A stretch of DNA of 64,000 nucleotides from Microbulbifer sp. MKSA007. Its GTDB lineage: Bacteria > Pseudomonadota > Gammaproteobacteria > Pseudomonadales > Cellvibrionaceae. Location of the stretch: assembly GCA_032615215.1 (NCBI GenBank), contig CP128433.1, positions 5,137,823-5,201,822 on the forward strand, given 5' to 3'. Of this stretch, positions 17,880-26,504 are shown one piece after another (position 1 is the stretch's first letter; each line of letters opens with the position of its first letter). The position numbers and the translations under genes were made by a program. The notes below the pieces were generated by a model. That model saw nothing but the letters and a program-made list of their open reading frames with translations, had not been told where the DNA came from and did no database searches.

Positions 17880-19217
17880 TCAGGCCGTTTGGGCGGCTTC
17901 CTCCTCCAGGTTGTCGCTGCCCAACAAGCGGTCCATCACCAGACAGGCTGTCAGATCACCAGTGACGTTCACAGCGGTACGGCACATATCGAGAATCCGA
18001 TCCACCCCCAGAATCAGCGCAATACCTTCCGGCGGTACACCAATACCGGCCAGAATTGTCGCCAGGATTACGATACCGACGCCCGGCGTACTGGGAGAGC
18101 CAATTGAAGCGCCAACGGTAGTCACTGTCAGCCCCACTAACTGCGCGGTTGTCAGGTCGATTCCATATACCTGGGTTAAGAACACCGCAGCGATTACCTG
18201 ATAGAGCGCTGTGCCATCCATATTCACAGTAGCGCCCAGGGGCACAATAAATTTGGCGATGGATGGTTTTACTCCCAGGGGACTTTCTGCAACTTTCATT
18301 GACAGCGGCATTACCGCAGCAGAGCTGGATGTGGAGAATGCCAGCAGCTGCACTCCGCTAATTCTCTGCAAAAATGTGATCGGGCCGACGGAGGTCACCA
18401 GGGAAACAATTATCAAGTAAAAACTGAGAAGAATAAGTAGTCCCAGAATCACGGTGCCCACATACACAGACATTCCCAGAATTGCAGTGAGACCCACGCG
18501 AATAGCAATATCTGCCAGGAGGCCAAATACGGCCAGGGGCGCAAACAGCATGGCCCAACCAACTACCTTAAGTGCCACCTCCTGAATAATGCCAAAAGCG
18601 TATACTGCGGTTTCCCGCTGCTTTTGCGGCAACAGCATCACTGCAACACCAATAAAAATCGCGTAGACCACCAGCTGCAACATATTGCGCATGGCGATAC
18701 TTTCATTGAGGTTGGCGGGAATCAATTCAGCAATACGCTCGGGAAGCGGTTTGGTCTCCATCACCTGGGGGGCGCTCGCAACCTGTAACTCAGTGGCGGC
18801 GCTGAGCAGGGACTCATCGATATAGTCGCCGGGTTGGATCAACTGGACCAGGATAATGCCGATAATCACCGCAACAGTGGTAGTGCCGACAAAGTAGGGA
18901 GCGATGCGCAGCCCGACCCGTTTAAGCTGACTGACATTCCCGCTGCCACTGAGCCCCAGGATGATTGAAGACATAATCAGCGGTATCACCACCATTTGGA
19001 TCATATTCAGAAAGATGGAGCCCGGCAGCTTAAACCAGCTGGCCAATGCCGCACTGAGATCCTGGCTCACCAGCGCGGCCCCTTCAGGAGATAGCAGCAG
19101 GCCGACAGTTAGCCCCAGGATCATGGCGACCACTATCTGCATCCACAGGCGAGTGCGCACCAGCACACCGAGGGATTCCACCATTCGGATCAGATAGAAA
19201 TTTGTACCATTGCTCAT
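17880..19217 (-). CDS. Dicarboxylate/amino acid:cation symporter (DAACS family)
   Basis: A 445-residue inner-membrane transporter of the glutamate/C4-dicarboxylate symporter family. About eight membrane helices and two re-entrant hairpins can be placed. Diagnostic motifs are the serine-rich HP1 loop (FSTSSSAAVMPL), TM7 NMDGTALYQ, HP2 GASIGSPSTPGVG and TM8 DRILDMCRTAVNVTGD, which carry the Na+ and substrate carboxylate ligands. The substrate could be glutamate, aspartate or a C4-dicarboxylate. It is single, with a 14-base palindrome about 115 bases upstream that could be an operator. Confidence 0.93.
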   Translation of the reverse strand: MSNGTNFYLIRMVESLGVLVRTRLWMQIVVAMILGLTVGLLLSPEGAALVSQDLSAALASWFKLPGSIFLNMIQMVVIPLIMSSIILGLSGSGNVSQLKRVGLRIAPYFVGTTTVAVIIGIILVQLIQPGDYIDESLLSAATELQVASAPQVMETKPLPERIAELIPANLNESIAMRNMLQLVVYAIFIGVAVMLLPQKQRETAVYAFGIIQEVALKVVGWAMLFAPLAVFGLLADIAIRVGLTAILGMSVYVGTVILGLLILLSFYLIIVSLVTSVGPITFLQRISGVQLLAFSTSSSAAVMPLSMKVAESPLGVKPSIAKFIVPLGATVNMDGTALYQVIAAVFLTQVYGIDLTTAQLVGLTVTTVGASIGSPSTPGVGIVILATILAGIGVPPEGIALILGVDRILDMCRTAVNVTGDLTACLVMDRLLGSDNLEEEAAQTA

Positions 19218-19331
19218 TGTTGGTATTCCGGATTACCTGAAATAGTTAGAGGCATTATCTCCCAGGGCCATTAAGGAAACCTGACGGTCAGATCAAGTCC
19301 TGGGCTTATAAGACAGTTATTCGACGCCATT

Positions 19332-19345
19332 TATTGATATCAATA
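19332..19345. promoter_or_regulatory. Perfect 14-base palindrome upstream of the symporter gene
   Basis: TATTGATATCAATA is self-complementary over its whole length and lies about 115 bases before the symporter ATG. It could be a dimeric regulator site; no regulator can be named. Confidence 0.4.
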
Positions 19346-19348
19346 CCA

Positions 19349-19370
19349 AAGAGAGCGCTGAGGCTCTCTT
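19349..19370 (-). terminator. Hairpin after the YHYH gene
   Basis: AAGAGAGC and GCTCTCTT pair perfectly around a six-base loop, 37 bases beyond the YHYH gene stop. On the minus strand it runs into a short T tract (CTCTTTGG), so it is a plausible weak terminator. Confidence 0.5.
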
Positions 19371-19406
19371 CATCTTTCACTATTTAAAGCAACAATTGGG
19401 CCTGAG

Positions 19407-20386
19407 TTAACGCCTGGGTGGTCCGGGAGGTCCCCGGTGGGAGAAATCGCACTGGCTTTGATTGCCGGCCAGGGCACAACCTCTCTCCCCTTTTAGGCAA
19501 TGCAGGATATCGTTTTCTGCAGCGAGGTTGGCGTGGTAGTGGTAGCCCAGGTCGGCAAACTCGTGGCCACGGCATTCGTCCAGGTCATCGGGCTCGCGGC
19601 CATCGGCATTCTCCCGCGTATAGATCAGGTAGCCATCTATGGCGACACCGACAATCGCTGCATGGCTTGCGGCAGACGGGTAGGCTTGGCTGCAACCCAG
19701 GGCAGCGTGGTAGTGATAGCCCACATGGGGGTTTACATGACCACCACAGGCATCCACTGGCGCTAAGGTGTGTGCACCTAAAATTGCGCCGATAGGCGCG
19801 GCGATATCAAATTTAACCCCATTAAAAGCGACTCCATAACCGGAAAAACCATCGGGATTCTGCTTTGACTTGGCCTTGGCAGGCTGTACAGGAATCAGGT
19901 AGCGGGTATGAAAATCCGGGCCCATATAGCTGGCCAGGCACTCCACACAGTAATTGTTGTATTGCGACGCCACATCAGGCCGCGCGGCCATCTCGCAAGC
20001 CTGCTTCGAATCGGTAACCTTTATCGCCCCAGTTTTAGGATCATATAGGCTCCATTTTGGATCAGAGAAAAAGGTCGCAACATTTTTAACGAAAGGTCCA
20101 TCAATCGGCACTATCTGCTGCTTGATAAACATCATGCCGCCAGACGTAATTGGGTCGACAACATTGTGTGGGCACCAGGGCCCCATTTTATGTTTGGGTT
20201 CAGCCTTTACCACAATCATCCAGCATTGGGTCTTGCGCCCCTCAGAGAGGGTGCAATCCACTTTTTAATTTCCTCAACCAGTGCGTCTTTGGCAAATAAG
20301 TGGGGGATACCCATTTGCTCGGTAAAATCGGAATGAGCGTAAACAGAAGAGTTCAAAAATATCAGCAGAAAAAATGCTACACGCAT
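19407..20386 (-). pseudogene. YHYH domain exported protein, frame broken by one base
   Basis: An exported protein of the YHYH family with two signature motifs (VGYHYHAALGCS and LGYHYHANLA) and many Cys and His residues, which suggests metal binding. The N-terminus (MRVAFFLLIFLNSSVYA signal peptide, then IPHLFAKDALVEEIKK) is in one frame, and the rest (DCTLSEGRKTQCWMIVVKAEP onward, 283 residues) is in the -1 frame. The switch falls exactly at an A5 run on the coding strand (20262-20266): ATT AAA AAG then GTG GAT TGC. One added A, or a -1 slip on AAA AAG, restores a continuous protein of about 326 residues. It could be an assembly error, a real lesion or a recoding site. The family role is unknown. 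Confidence 0.75.
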
Positions 20387-20443
20387 GGCGACCACTACCT
20401 GAACACTTGGAATGCTCAAGTTTAGCAGCGCTACCTCCCTCGC

Positions 20444-20623
20444 TAAGGAGCCTCTGAGCAACTCCGTAATGCCTCTGCGGGTCTTGAAGGCTGCAGATGT
20501 TAGGCGCAGCTTGCCGCGAATGGCTCTAGCCCTTTGCAAGGGCTGCAACGCAGCAGCTGTGGCCTTCAAGGCCCGCCCTTCGGGGCTTGCAGAGGTATCA
20601 CGAAGTTATTCAGAGGCTCCTTA
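20444..20623. mobile_element. MITE-like element with ~34-bp terminal inverted repeats
   Basis: The left end (AGGAGCCTCTGAGCAACTCC...) and the reverse complement of the right end (AGGAGCCTCTGAATAACTTC...) match over about 34 positions with a few mismatches, ending CCTCTGC on both sides. TA is present on both outer edges and could be the target duplication. The 180-bp body has an inner hairpin (AGCCCTT-TGC-AAGGGCT at 20528-20544) and no transposase. It lies between the YHYH gene and the LysR gene, and its right edge forms the LysR stop codon. The parent transposon is unknown. Confidence 0.75.
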
Positions 20624-21601
20624 ATTACTGGGAAATTGTTGTGCTAACAGGGCGCGAATCCACTTGTGCAAAGGGTCCTGACTGCTGCGGGTATGCCAGG
20701 CGGCAATTACATCAAATCCCGGGGGCTGTTCGACAATAGGCAGTGTTTTTAGTCGGGGATCAGGCAACAGTCGCGAGGGCAAAAAGGCAACGGTATTGGT
20801 AGAGGCAATGCACTCGGCTGCGGCGGCAAAAGAGGGGACAGACAGCACCACATTGCGCTCCAAACCAAACTGCTCAAACCAACTATCCGCCATGCCCCGC
20901 AGATCTCCCCTGGAAGGTGATACCACCAGCTGTGGCAATGCCGCCAACTCTTCCATTTCCAAAGGCTGATTGGCGCTGTGCAGCATATCGGTGTGCTGAC
21001 AACATACACAGACGTAGTGCTCTCGATACAACAACATGCTGGGACTGTTATCCGGCACAAATCCCGGCGTGCTAAACACCAGATCCACTTCACCGGTTTG
21101 CAGTTGCTGGGCCATGCGATCAATCTCCAACTTAAGCACCACGACTTTTATATCTGGAGCCTGCTGACGCAGTTGGTTGAGGAGAACAGGCAATACCACC
21201 CGCTGCTCAAAGTCCGTTGCACTGATGGTAAAGATGCCCCGATGCTGTGCCGGATCAAATTCATCCGTACGCAGAAGCGCCGCGACATTATTCAGGATCT
21301 CATCCAATTTGGGAGCCAGGCGCTCGGCCAGGGGGGTGGGAATAACACCGTTGCTGGTGCGAATAAAAAGCCGGTCATCAAAGATTTCCCGCAGGCGTTT
21401 CAATTGTTCACTGACTGTTTGCTGGCTCACACCCAGCTGGTCAGCCACCCGGGATAAGTTCAGTTCCCGCAAGATAGCGTTCATTAAGCGAAGTTGACGT
21501 AACTCCAGCCTCTCCAGTGGGTTCGCCCGATGATTTCTGCTCAAACCTGTATCACTCACAACTGTTACTTGATTTTCATTGTATCCACGTAACCCTAGCA
21601 T
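20621..21601 (-). CDS. LysR family transcriptional regulator
   Basis: A LysR-type regulator with the N-terminal winged helix-turn-helix (LRELNLSRVADQLGVSQQTVSEQLKRLREIFDDRLFIRT) and a periplasmic-binding-protein-like effector domain (from about residue 110, FTISATDFEQRVVLPVLL). It is divergent from the CmcJ-like/ALDH/2OG-oxygenase genes, the usual place for their regulator; the inducer is unknown. The start is uncertain: ATG 21601 gives 326 residues, GTG 21652 would add 17, and a shorter GTG start is possible because the HTH normally begins nearer the N-terminus. The stop codon TAA lies in the right end of the MITE-like element. Confidence 0.88.
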   Translation of the reverse strand: MLGLRGYNENQVTVVSDTGLSRNHRANPLERLELRQLRLMNAILRELNLSRVADQLGVSQQTVSEQLKRLREIFDDRLFIRTSNGVIPTPLAERLAPKLDEILNNVAALLRTDEFDPAQHRGIFTISATDFEQRVVLPVLLNQLRQQAPDIKVVVLKLEIDRMAQQLQTGEVDLVFSTPGFVPDNSPSMLLYREHYVCVCCQHTDMLHSANQPLEMEELAALPQLVVSPSRGDLRGMADSWFEQFGLERNVVLSVPSFAAAAECIASTNTVAFLPSRLLPDPRLKTLPIVEQPPGFDVIAAWHTRSSQDPLHKWIRALLAQQFPSN

Positions 21602-21653
21602 TGTGGGTAGATTGGCCCGTATGGCATCCACTTCGGTGGGGGGAGAGTTCACT

Positions 21654-22568
21654 ATGCAAACCGCAGCCCGATCCTCCTTTCAGGATCAATTAGTTACAGC
21701 AATTATTCACTACGCTGATCCCAGTAGCGATCTGGTGTACGACAAGCGTTCAGAGGGCCCTGGGCCTGCCAATCTGGTCGAGAATGTTATTTCCCAGCAG
21801 GTTCACATCTACGATGGTCGCGCCTTGAAAACCGCCGGGGAGCGTTTTCGTCTCGATACCCAGGGATTTGAGCTGGTACGCCCTATGCTCGGCATAAACC
21901 TGCGCCAGCTGGATGATGCGCTACACGCGCTGGACCAACCCTCAGGGAGTAGCCCCAGCCCTGAGGAGCGCGACCAGTTGATTCGCACCCAATGGTATCC
22001 AGCTATTGAATCCTGGATAGGCGCTCACCTGGGTGCAGCAAAGGTACTGACCTTTGACCACACGTTACGAGCCCAACCATCGACTGATGCGACACCGGAG
22101 ATGAGCCGCAGTCGCCGATCCCCGGTGAAATTGGTGCACAACGACTACACACCCTGGTCCGCAGAGCGCCAGCTAAAGGAAACCCTGGAGGCCCGGGGGT
22201 ACAAGCCATCAGATTATCCGCGCTACCAGTTTATTAATCTCTGGCTACCCCTATTGCGCCCGGTGCAGGAGTCACCGTTGGCAATGGTGGACCTGCGCAC
22301 TGTCGCCGCCAGTGATTTCCACAATATGCGATTAATTTACCCAGAGCGAAAAGGGCAGATTTCGGTGTTGAGTTTCAACCCGGTTCACCGCTGGATTTGG
22401 TTTAGCGACATGCAGCCCGGCGAAGGCATTTTACTGCGGGTCTTCGATAGCCAGCACCGAGGTGATGTAACCGGTGTTCCCCACTGCGCTTTCGACCTGC
22501 CGGGAAGTGCAGGGGCACCACGCAGAACCAGCCTGGAAATTCGCACTATTGTCCTGTTTGACCAATAA
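21654..22568 (+). CDS. CmcJ/AsaB-like oxygenase family protein
   Basis: A 304-residue soluble protein whose pattern matches the CmcJ/AsaB/GA4-desaturase-like group of putative hydroxylases: FDHTLRAQ, the candidate metal pair in LVHNDYTPWSAERQL, FINLWLPLLRPVQESPLAMVDLRTV, LRVFDSQHRGDVTGVPHCAF and a C-terminal RTSLEIRTIVLF. Members act on small molecules or modify natural products, so an iron/2-oxoglutarate-type oxidation is inferred. ATG 21654 follows a GGGGGAG at a good distance. It is the first gene of a three-gene operon opposite the LysR regulator. Confidence 0.7.
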   Translation: MQTAARSSFQDQLVTAIIHYADPSSDLVYDKRSEGPGPANLVENVISQQVHIYDGRALKTAGERFRLDTQGFELVRPMLGINLRQLDDALHALDQPSGSSPSPEERDQLIRTQWYPAIESWIGAHLGAAKVLTFDHTLRAQPSTDATPEMSRSRRSPVKLVHNDYTPWSAERQLKETLEARGYKPSDYPRYQFINLWLPLLRPVQESPLAMVDLRTVAASDFHNMRLIYPERKGQISVLSFNPVHRWIWFSDMQPGEGILLRVFDSQHRGDVTGVPHCAFDLPGSAGAPRRTSLEIRTIVLFDQ

Positions 22569-22591
22569 CACCAACGCTTTTAAGAAAACAC

Positions 22592-22615
22592 CCGGCCACT
22601 CAATAAAGTGGCCGG
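22592..22615 (+). other. Intercistronic hairpin
   Basis: CCGGCCACT and AGTGGCCGG pair perfectly around CAATAA between the oxygenase and aldehyde dehydrogenase genes. There is no T run, so it is more likely an mRNA-processing or stability element, or a leaky attenuator, than an operon end. Confidence 0.5.
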
Positions 22616-22633
22616 ATTAAGTGAGACCCCATT

Positions 22634-23965
22634 ATGGAAAATATACTTCGATCGATTGATCCACTAACCGGAGAGGCCATCGGATCGTTACCTGTCAGCA
22701 AGCCCCAAGATATTCAGGACATGGTGGAGAAAGCCCACAAAGCGCAGCGAGTGTGGTCGAGTAAATCTCTTCAGGAGCGGGTACTACTACTTCAGCAGGC
22801 TTACACAAAACTGAATGCGGAAGAGGGAGAGCTGGCACAACTTATCAGCCGTGAAATGGGCAAAGATGCCCGGCGTGCACAGTATGAAGCCGGCGGCGTA
22901 GTCCAAGGCGGTGCCTGGTTAGCGGGGGATGCCGGAGAGGCCCTGCGGGCAAAACGCAGTGGCGGTAGCGAAATTCAATATCGGCCACTGGGCGTTGTTG
23001 CGGTTATCTCCCCCTGGAACTATCCACTGGCCATGGCCAATAACCTGATTGTTCCCGCGCTGATCGCCGGCAACGCTGTGATTTTAAAACCTTCAGAAGA
23101 GTCGCCATTGGTCGCTGACTTATTGGTGAAAACACTCAATCAAACCCTGCCTCAGGACATTTTACAAATTGCTCACGGCGATGGCGCCACCGGTGAAGCC
23201 CTGGTGAAATCCCCCATCAATATGGTCGCCTTTACCGGATCGCGAACAACGGGCCAAAAAATTATGGCCAATGCCGCTCCGGCATTGAAACGCCTGGTTA
23301 TGGAATTGGGTGGCAATGACCCGATGATCGTGTTGCAGAGCGCCAATATTCCCCAGGCTGCACAATTTGCCGTTGGCTCCAGTTTTGAGAATTCTGGCCA
23401 GATGTGCACCTCCACAGAGCGTATTTATGTGGACGAAAAAATTGCCGATAAATTCGAAAATGCCGTGGTGGCATTAGCGAAGCAATATCGTGTCGGCGGG
23501 TGGCAGGAGCCACAGGTGGATATCGGCCCCTTGGTTAATCACCGCCAACATCAAAAGGTAGTGGAGCATATCCACGATGCCCTGAATAAAGGCGCAAAGC
23601 TTCTTCTAGGGGAGCGCGATCCACAGGTGCCGTTTATTCCGCCCACAGTTATCAGCGGTATTCGACCGGGCATGCTGGTGGAAGATGATGAGACTTTTGG
23701 GCCTATCGTAGCCATCGACCGCTTTAGCTCAGTAGACGATGTGGTCGAGCGGGCCAATAACTCTGTTTACGGTCTCGGTGCGGTTGTGTTTGGTGAAAGC
23801 AAACAGGCCGAGCAAGTCGCCAGCCAGCTGCAAGCGGGAATGATTGGCATCAACCAGGGCGCCGGCGGGTCACCTTGGGTGGGCGCCAAGCAAAGTGGCT
23901 TTGGCTTCCACGGTGGAGCTGAAGGGCACCGGCAGTTTGCCCAAATTACCGTTTTAAACCGCTAA
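22634..23965 (+). CDS. Aldehyde dehydrogenase family protein (succinate-semialdehyde dehydrogenase-like)
   Basis: A 443-residue NAD(P)-dependent aldehyde dehydrogenase. The general base Glu224 (VMELGGNDP) and nucleophile Cys258 (SGQMCTSTERIYV) are 34 residues apart, as in the family. The cofactor-binding segments ISPWNYPLAM, LKPSEESP and FTGSRTTGQKI are intact. The rather short length and the sequence flavour are closest to succinate-semialdehyde dehydrogenases of the Sad type, but the substrate is not fixed by sequence. Flanked by two predicted oxygenases, it may oxidise an aldehyde made by one of them. Confidence 0.88.
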   Translation: MENILRSIDPLTGEAIGSLPVSKPQDIQDMVEKAHKAQRVWSSKSLQERVLLLQQAYTKLNAEEGELAQLISREMGKDARRAQYEAGGVVQGGAWLAGDAGEALRAKRSGGSEIQYRPLGVVAVISPWNYPLAMANNLIVPALIAGNAVILKPSEESPLVADLLVKTLNQTLPQDILQIAHGDGATGEALVKSPINMVAFTGSRTTGQKIMANAAPALKRLVMELGGNDPMIVLQSANIPQAAQFAVGSSFENSGQMCTSTERIYVDEKIADKFENAVVALAKQYRVGGWQEPQVDIGPLVNHRQHQKVVEHIHDALNKGAKLLLGERDPQVPFIPPTVISGIRPGMLVEDDETFGPIVAIDRFSSVDDVVERANNSVYGLGAVVFGESKQAEQVASQLQAGMIGINQGAGGSPWVGAKQSGFGFHGGAEGHRQFAQITVLNR

Positions 23966-23999
23966 GTCTTTTAAAAGTTTTTCTATAGAAGTACAGCAG

Positions 24000-24797
24000 A
24001 TGTCCACGACTGAAAGTATTGATACTGTCACCCACTTGGATGACTTTTTTGTTATCGCTCGCGAACCTGGAGCAGAACATCCGGCCCTACCTACCTGGGC
24101 TACTCGCAGTAAAAACCCGGCGGCCCTGGCCGAGCAAGCTCCGCAACCGGTTTCACGACGAGATATCGCCGAGGTACCCGGAGCCTTCCAATTGCTCAAT
24201 GTCTTTTCAAAAGAGGAATGCCAACGGCTCATTGATATCACTGAAGCGGTGGGTTATTCACCGGATGCAGCCGTCTCCCTGCCCCGGGAGGTCCGCCATA
24301 ACGACAACCTGACCTGGGTGGTTGACGAGGTTACAGAGCGGCTGATCTGGCAGCGATGCCGAGACCTGGCGCAGGACTTAAATGGTTACTTTGGTGGAAG
24401 AGAGGCTGTCGGCATCAATCGGCGTTTCCGCTTTTATCGCTATGGTGAGGGAGATTTCTTCCAGTTCCACACCGATGGCGCCTGGCCCGGTAGCCGCATT
24501 GACAACAACCAGTTGATCACCAATGGCTACCCCGATCGCTATAGTGAAATGACGTTTTTAGTACTGCTGAGTGAAGATTTTGAAGGTGGTGCAACCCGAT
24601 TCAGGGTGAATGCAGATGACCCCCTAAAACAACCCAGCCGAGACTCTTTATTAGACATCGATGTCCGCACACCTGCCGGGGCCGTACTGTGCTTCCCTCA
24701 TGGAATGCATCCCTTACACAGAATTCACAGCTCTACTCCAATCACCCGAGGAATCAAATATATTATTAGAACGGATATTCTCTTCCTGCAGGAATAA
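24000..24797 (+). CDS. 2OG-Fe(II) dioxygenase (prolyl 4-hydroxylase-like)
   Basis: A 265-residue cupin-fold dioxygenase of the P4H type. Iron ligands are predicted at His157 and Asp159 (FFQFHTDGAW) and His243 (RIHSSTPITRGIKYIIRTD); the basic residue binding 2-oxoglutarate would be in RGIKYIIR. The strand FRFYRYGEGDFF and the EGGATRF loop are typical. It lies 34 bases after the aldehyde dehydrogenase, so a common mRNA is likely. The substrate is unknown; two different oxygenase folds in one operon suggest modification or breakdown of one small molecule. Confidence 0.82.
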   Translation: MSTTESIDTVTHLDDFFVIAREPGAEHPALPTWATRSKNPAALAEQAPQPVSRRDIAEVPGAFQLLNVFSKEECQRLIDITEAVGYSPDAAVSLPREVRHNDNLTWVVDEVTERLIWQRCRDLAQDLNGYFGGREAVGINRRFRFYRYGEGDFFQFHTDGAWPGSRIDNNQLITNGYPDRYSEMTFLVLLSEDFEGGATRFRVNADDPLKQPSRDSLLDIDVRTPAGAVLCFPHGMHPLHRIHSSTPITRGIKYIIRTDILFLQE

Positions 24798-24853
24798 CTT
24801 CTCCAAGACCTGTTAAAAGGGAAAAGATGCTTCGGCTCACATCGAAGTATTAA

Positions 24854-24898
24854 GTGCTCCAGGCGCTAGAATTTCATTTGATTTCTACCTTGGAGCAC
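24854..24898 (+). promoter_or_regulatory. Inverted repeat covering the ribosome-binding site of the DUF6058 gene
   Basis: GTGCTCCA (24854-24861) and TGGAGCAC (24891-24898) are perfect complements with a 29-base loop. The right arm carries the GGAG that serves the GTG start at 24904, so folding would hide the ribosome-binding site. Confidence 0.45.
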
Positions 24899-24903
24899 AT
24901 TCA

Positions 24904-25557
24904 GTGAAATTGCTTAATTATCTGGATAAACACTTCCTGACCAAAGAACAGCTTATTCAGGCTACTCAAATCAGCGAACTACAATTGCAGCGCTACCAGG
25001 ATGAGGGTGTTATGCCAAAGCCCTCTTATAAGCTTAATATTCAATGGGACTGTGAATCCTTTTTTGGACCCCACTCCGAAAAACAGGCAGTTGAGTACTT
25101 TGCAAAAGGCTACGCCAGCTGGATTGGTATCATAGAGGCTAAGCAAGACTTTAACTCTATTTATCAATGCTTTGCTAATCGATATATGGCTAAAATAGCT
25201 CAATTGCAAAATTTAAGATACGAATCCAGCAACCCAAAATTTTCATCCGGAATTTCTCAACATATCGAAGAGGAATGGCAACACTTTATTGAGGGGACTT
25301 ATGGATTATGTACTCGCAGTGGCCTGCCAGAAGATATAGCAGCAAAGGAGCTGTCTAGCACAGAAATCAATGCACTTCTTGCTCAAGATAATTTAAACCA
25401 AAAACAAATACATCGGCTTAATCGTTATGTAGATCTTCTAGATGAAACCAGCGCATATTTTGCGCCTCACGAAAGAAGTATAAGTTCAAGGCAGAAGCTA
25501 ATTGATACGCTGCGCAGGAAATATAATTTAGATTGCTCTGTATCAAAAAGTAAATAA
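24904..25557 (+). CDS. DUF6058 family protein
   Basis: A 217-residue soluble protein of unknown role. The opening (KLLNYLDKHFLTKEQLIQATQISELQLQRYQDEGVMPKPSYKL) looks like a small helix-turn-helix-type region, followed by CESFFGPHSEKQAVEYFAKGYASWIG, which I associate with the DUF6058 family. The rest is helical. It starts with GTG behind a GGAG. The gene is single, more AT-rich than the preceding operon, and ends right where the convergent SRAP gene ends, without a gap. Confidence 0.6.
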   Translation: MKLLNYLDKHFLTKEQLIQATQISELQLQRYQDEGVMPKPSYKLNIQWDCESFFGPHSEKQAVEYFAKGYASWIGIIEAKQDFNSIYQCFANRYMAKIAQLQNLRYESSNPKFSSGISQHIEEEWQHFIEGTYGLCTRSGLPEDIAAKELSSTEINALLAQDNLNQKQIHRLNRYVDLLDETSAYFAPHERSISSRQKLIDTLRRKYNLDCSVSKSK

Positions 25558-26205
25558 TTATCCAATTACGGGGATAGGATCATCGATATACTCAGTCGAA
25601 GTTGCCCGCAGCAAAGGGTGGGCTGTCAATATTTTCCCCGAGTACTCAATGGATGGTTTTAAGAAAGGGCTAAAATCTTCTGTCACCCCCGAACAATTTA
25701 ACCAGGACGCTACAAAATCTGGGCGATTGGGCGCAATCATGGGAAGTGACTTTTCATGGTAGCGCTTAGTGGCTGGGTGGGAGTCCAAAGTAATGATTGA
25801 GCAACTGAGTAAATTTCCCCAGATTTTATACAAACCACAAAAGAAAAAAGGCTCACCATAACTGAATTCCACCGGGTGCTTGCCACCTTGGCTTTCCACC
25901 CAGGCTGTAGCGGGAATTAAGCAGCGGGACTTGCGATATTCCGGCCTGGAGTCCAGTTTTTTCCAATTACTGTTGATGGACCAGTATTTTTTATGGGGCC
26001 GCCAAGTATCACCATGCCTCTCAAGGTAGAGATGCCAAATGGCATTTTCTATTTCAGCAGCACCATTCCGTGTAGTTACAATAGACACCTGCTGGGTGGG
26101 CCTCCGGCGTCTACCGTAAATCATATGCCCGGCACCCCGAATACCATAAGTATCGAGAAAGCGTTCCATACCCGCATGACCACTGACATCAAAGACACTA
26201 CACAC
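25558..26205 (-). CDS. SOS response-associated peptidase (SRAP/YedK/HMCES-like), divergent
   Basis: A 215-residue SRAP-domain protein. Relatives (YedK, HMCES) cross-link through Cys2 to abasic sites in single-stranded DNA. The key residues are present: Cys2 after Met removal (MCSVF), Asn78 (WSINSNWKK), Glu104 (IPATAWVES) and His150 (RYHEKSLPMI). The loops differ from the usual forms: MCGRF is MCSVF and NARSET is NSNWKK. It starts at GTG 26205, with GGGAGG eight bases upstream. An 82-residue gene lies 14 bases upstream in the same direction, behind a perfect LexA box, so both should be SOS-induced. Confidence 0.88.
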   Translation of the reverse strand: MCSVFDVSGHAGMERFLDTYGIRGAGHMIYGRRRRPTQQVSIVTTRNGAAEIENAIWHLYLERHGDTWRPHKKYWSINSNWKKLDSRPEYRKSRCLIPATAWVESQGGKHPVEFSYGEPFFFCGLYKIWGNLLSCSIITLDSHPATKRYHEKSLPMIAPNRPDFVASWLNCSGVTEDFSPFLKPSIEYSGKILTAHPLLRATSTEYIDDPIPVIG

Positions 26206-26219
26206 CCAGAGCCTCCCAC

Positions 26220-26468
26220 TTATCCGGCTGAACTGGTTTTTTCAGTATATTCGGACAGCCACCTTAAATTACTCTCGATCCCTCTCATCTGACACAAGGT
26301 TAACTCCAATTCCTTGCGCAAATCCACTCCCACAGCAACAGAAAACCGACGTACGTACTTTTCATAGTTCAAAATACTAATCGCGTACATAGGGCGGCTG
26401 TCATAACTGGACCTATAGCGGCAAATTCTTATGGGTTCATTATCAAAAACTATAACTCTGGGGCGCAT
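26220..26468 (-). CDS. Small LexA-controlled protein of unknown function
   Basis: An 82-residue charged soluble protein with no family that I recognise. It starts MRPRVIVFDNEPIRICRYRS and has a helical C-terminal half (RKELELTLCQMRGIESNLRWLSEYTEK). The start has an AGGTGAG ribosome-binding site. A perfect LexA box ends 17 bases before the ATG, and the SRAP gene follows 14 bases after the stop. The context points to DNA damage; the mechanism is unknown. Confidence 0.72.
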   Translation of the reverse strand: MRPRVIVFDNEPIRICRYRSSYDSRPMYAISILNYEKYVRRFSVAVGVDLRKELELTLCQMRGIESNLRWLSEYTEKTSSAG

Positions 26469-26484
26469 AACAACTCACCTATAA

Positions 26485-26504
26485 TACTGTACAAAAATAC
26501 AGTA
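26485..26504. promoter_or_regulatory. LexA (SOS) box
   Basis: TACTGT, eight bases, ACAGTA: this keeps CTGT-N8-ACAG and the outer TA/TA of the gammaproteobacterial SOS box. It overlaps the predicted -10 region of the small-gene/SRAP promoter, as expected for a repressor site. Confidence 0.9.

Noticed and set aside
20412..20624. 70-codon frame inside the MITE-like element
   Set aside because: Covers a non-coding structured element; the translation is not protein-like.
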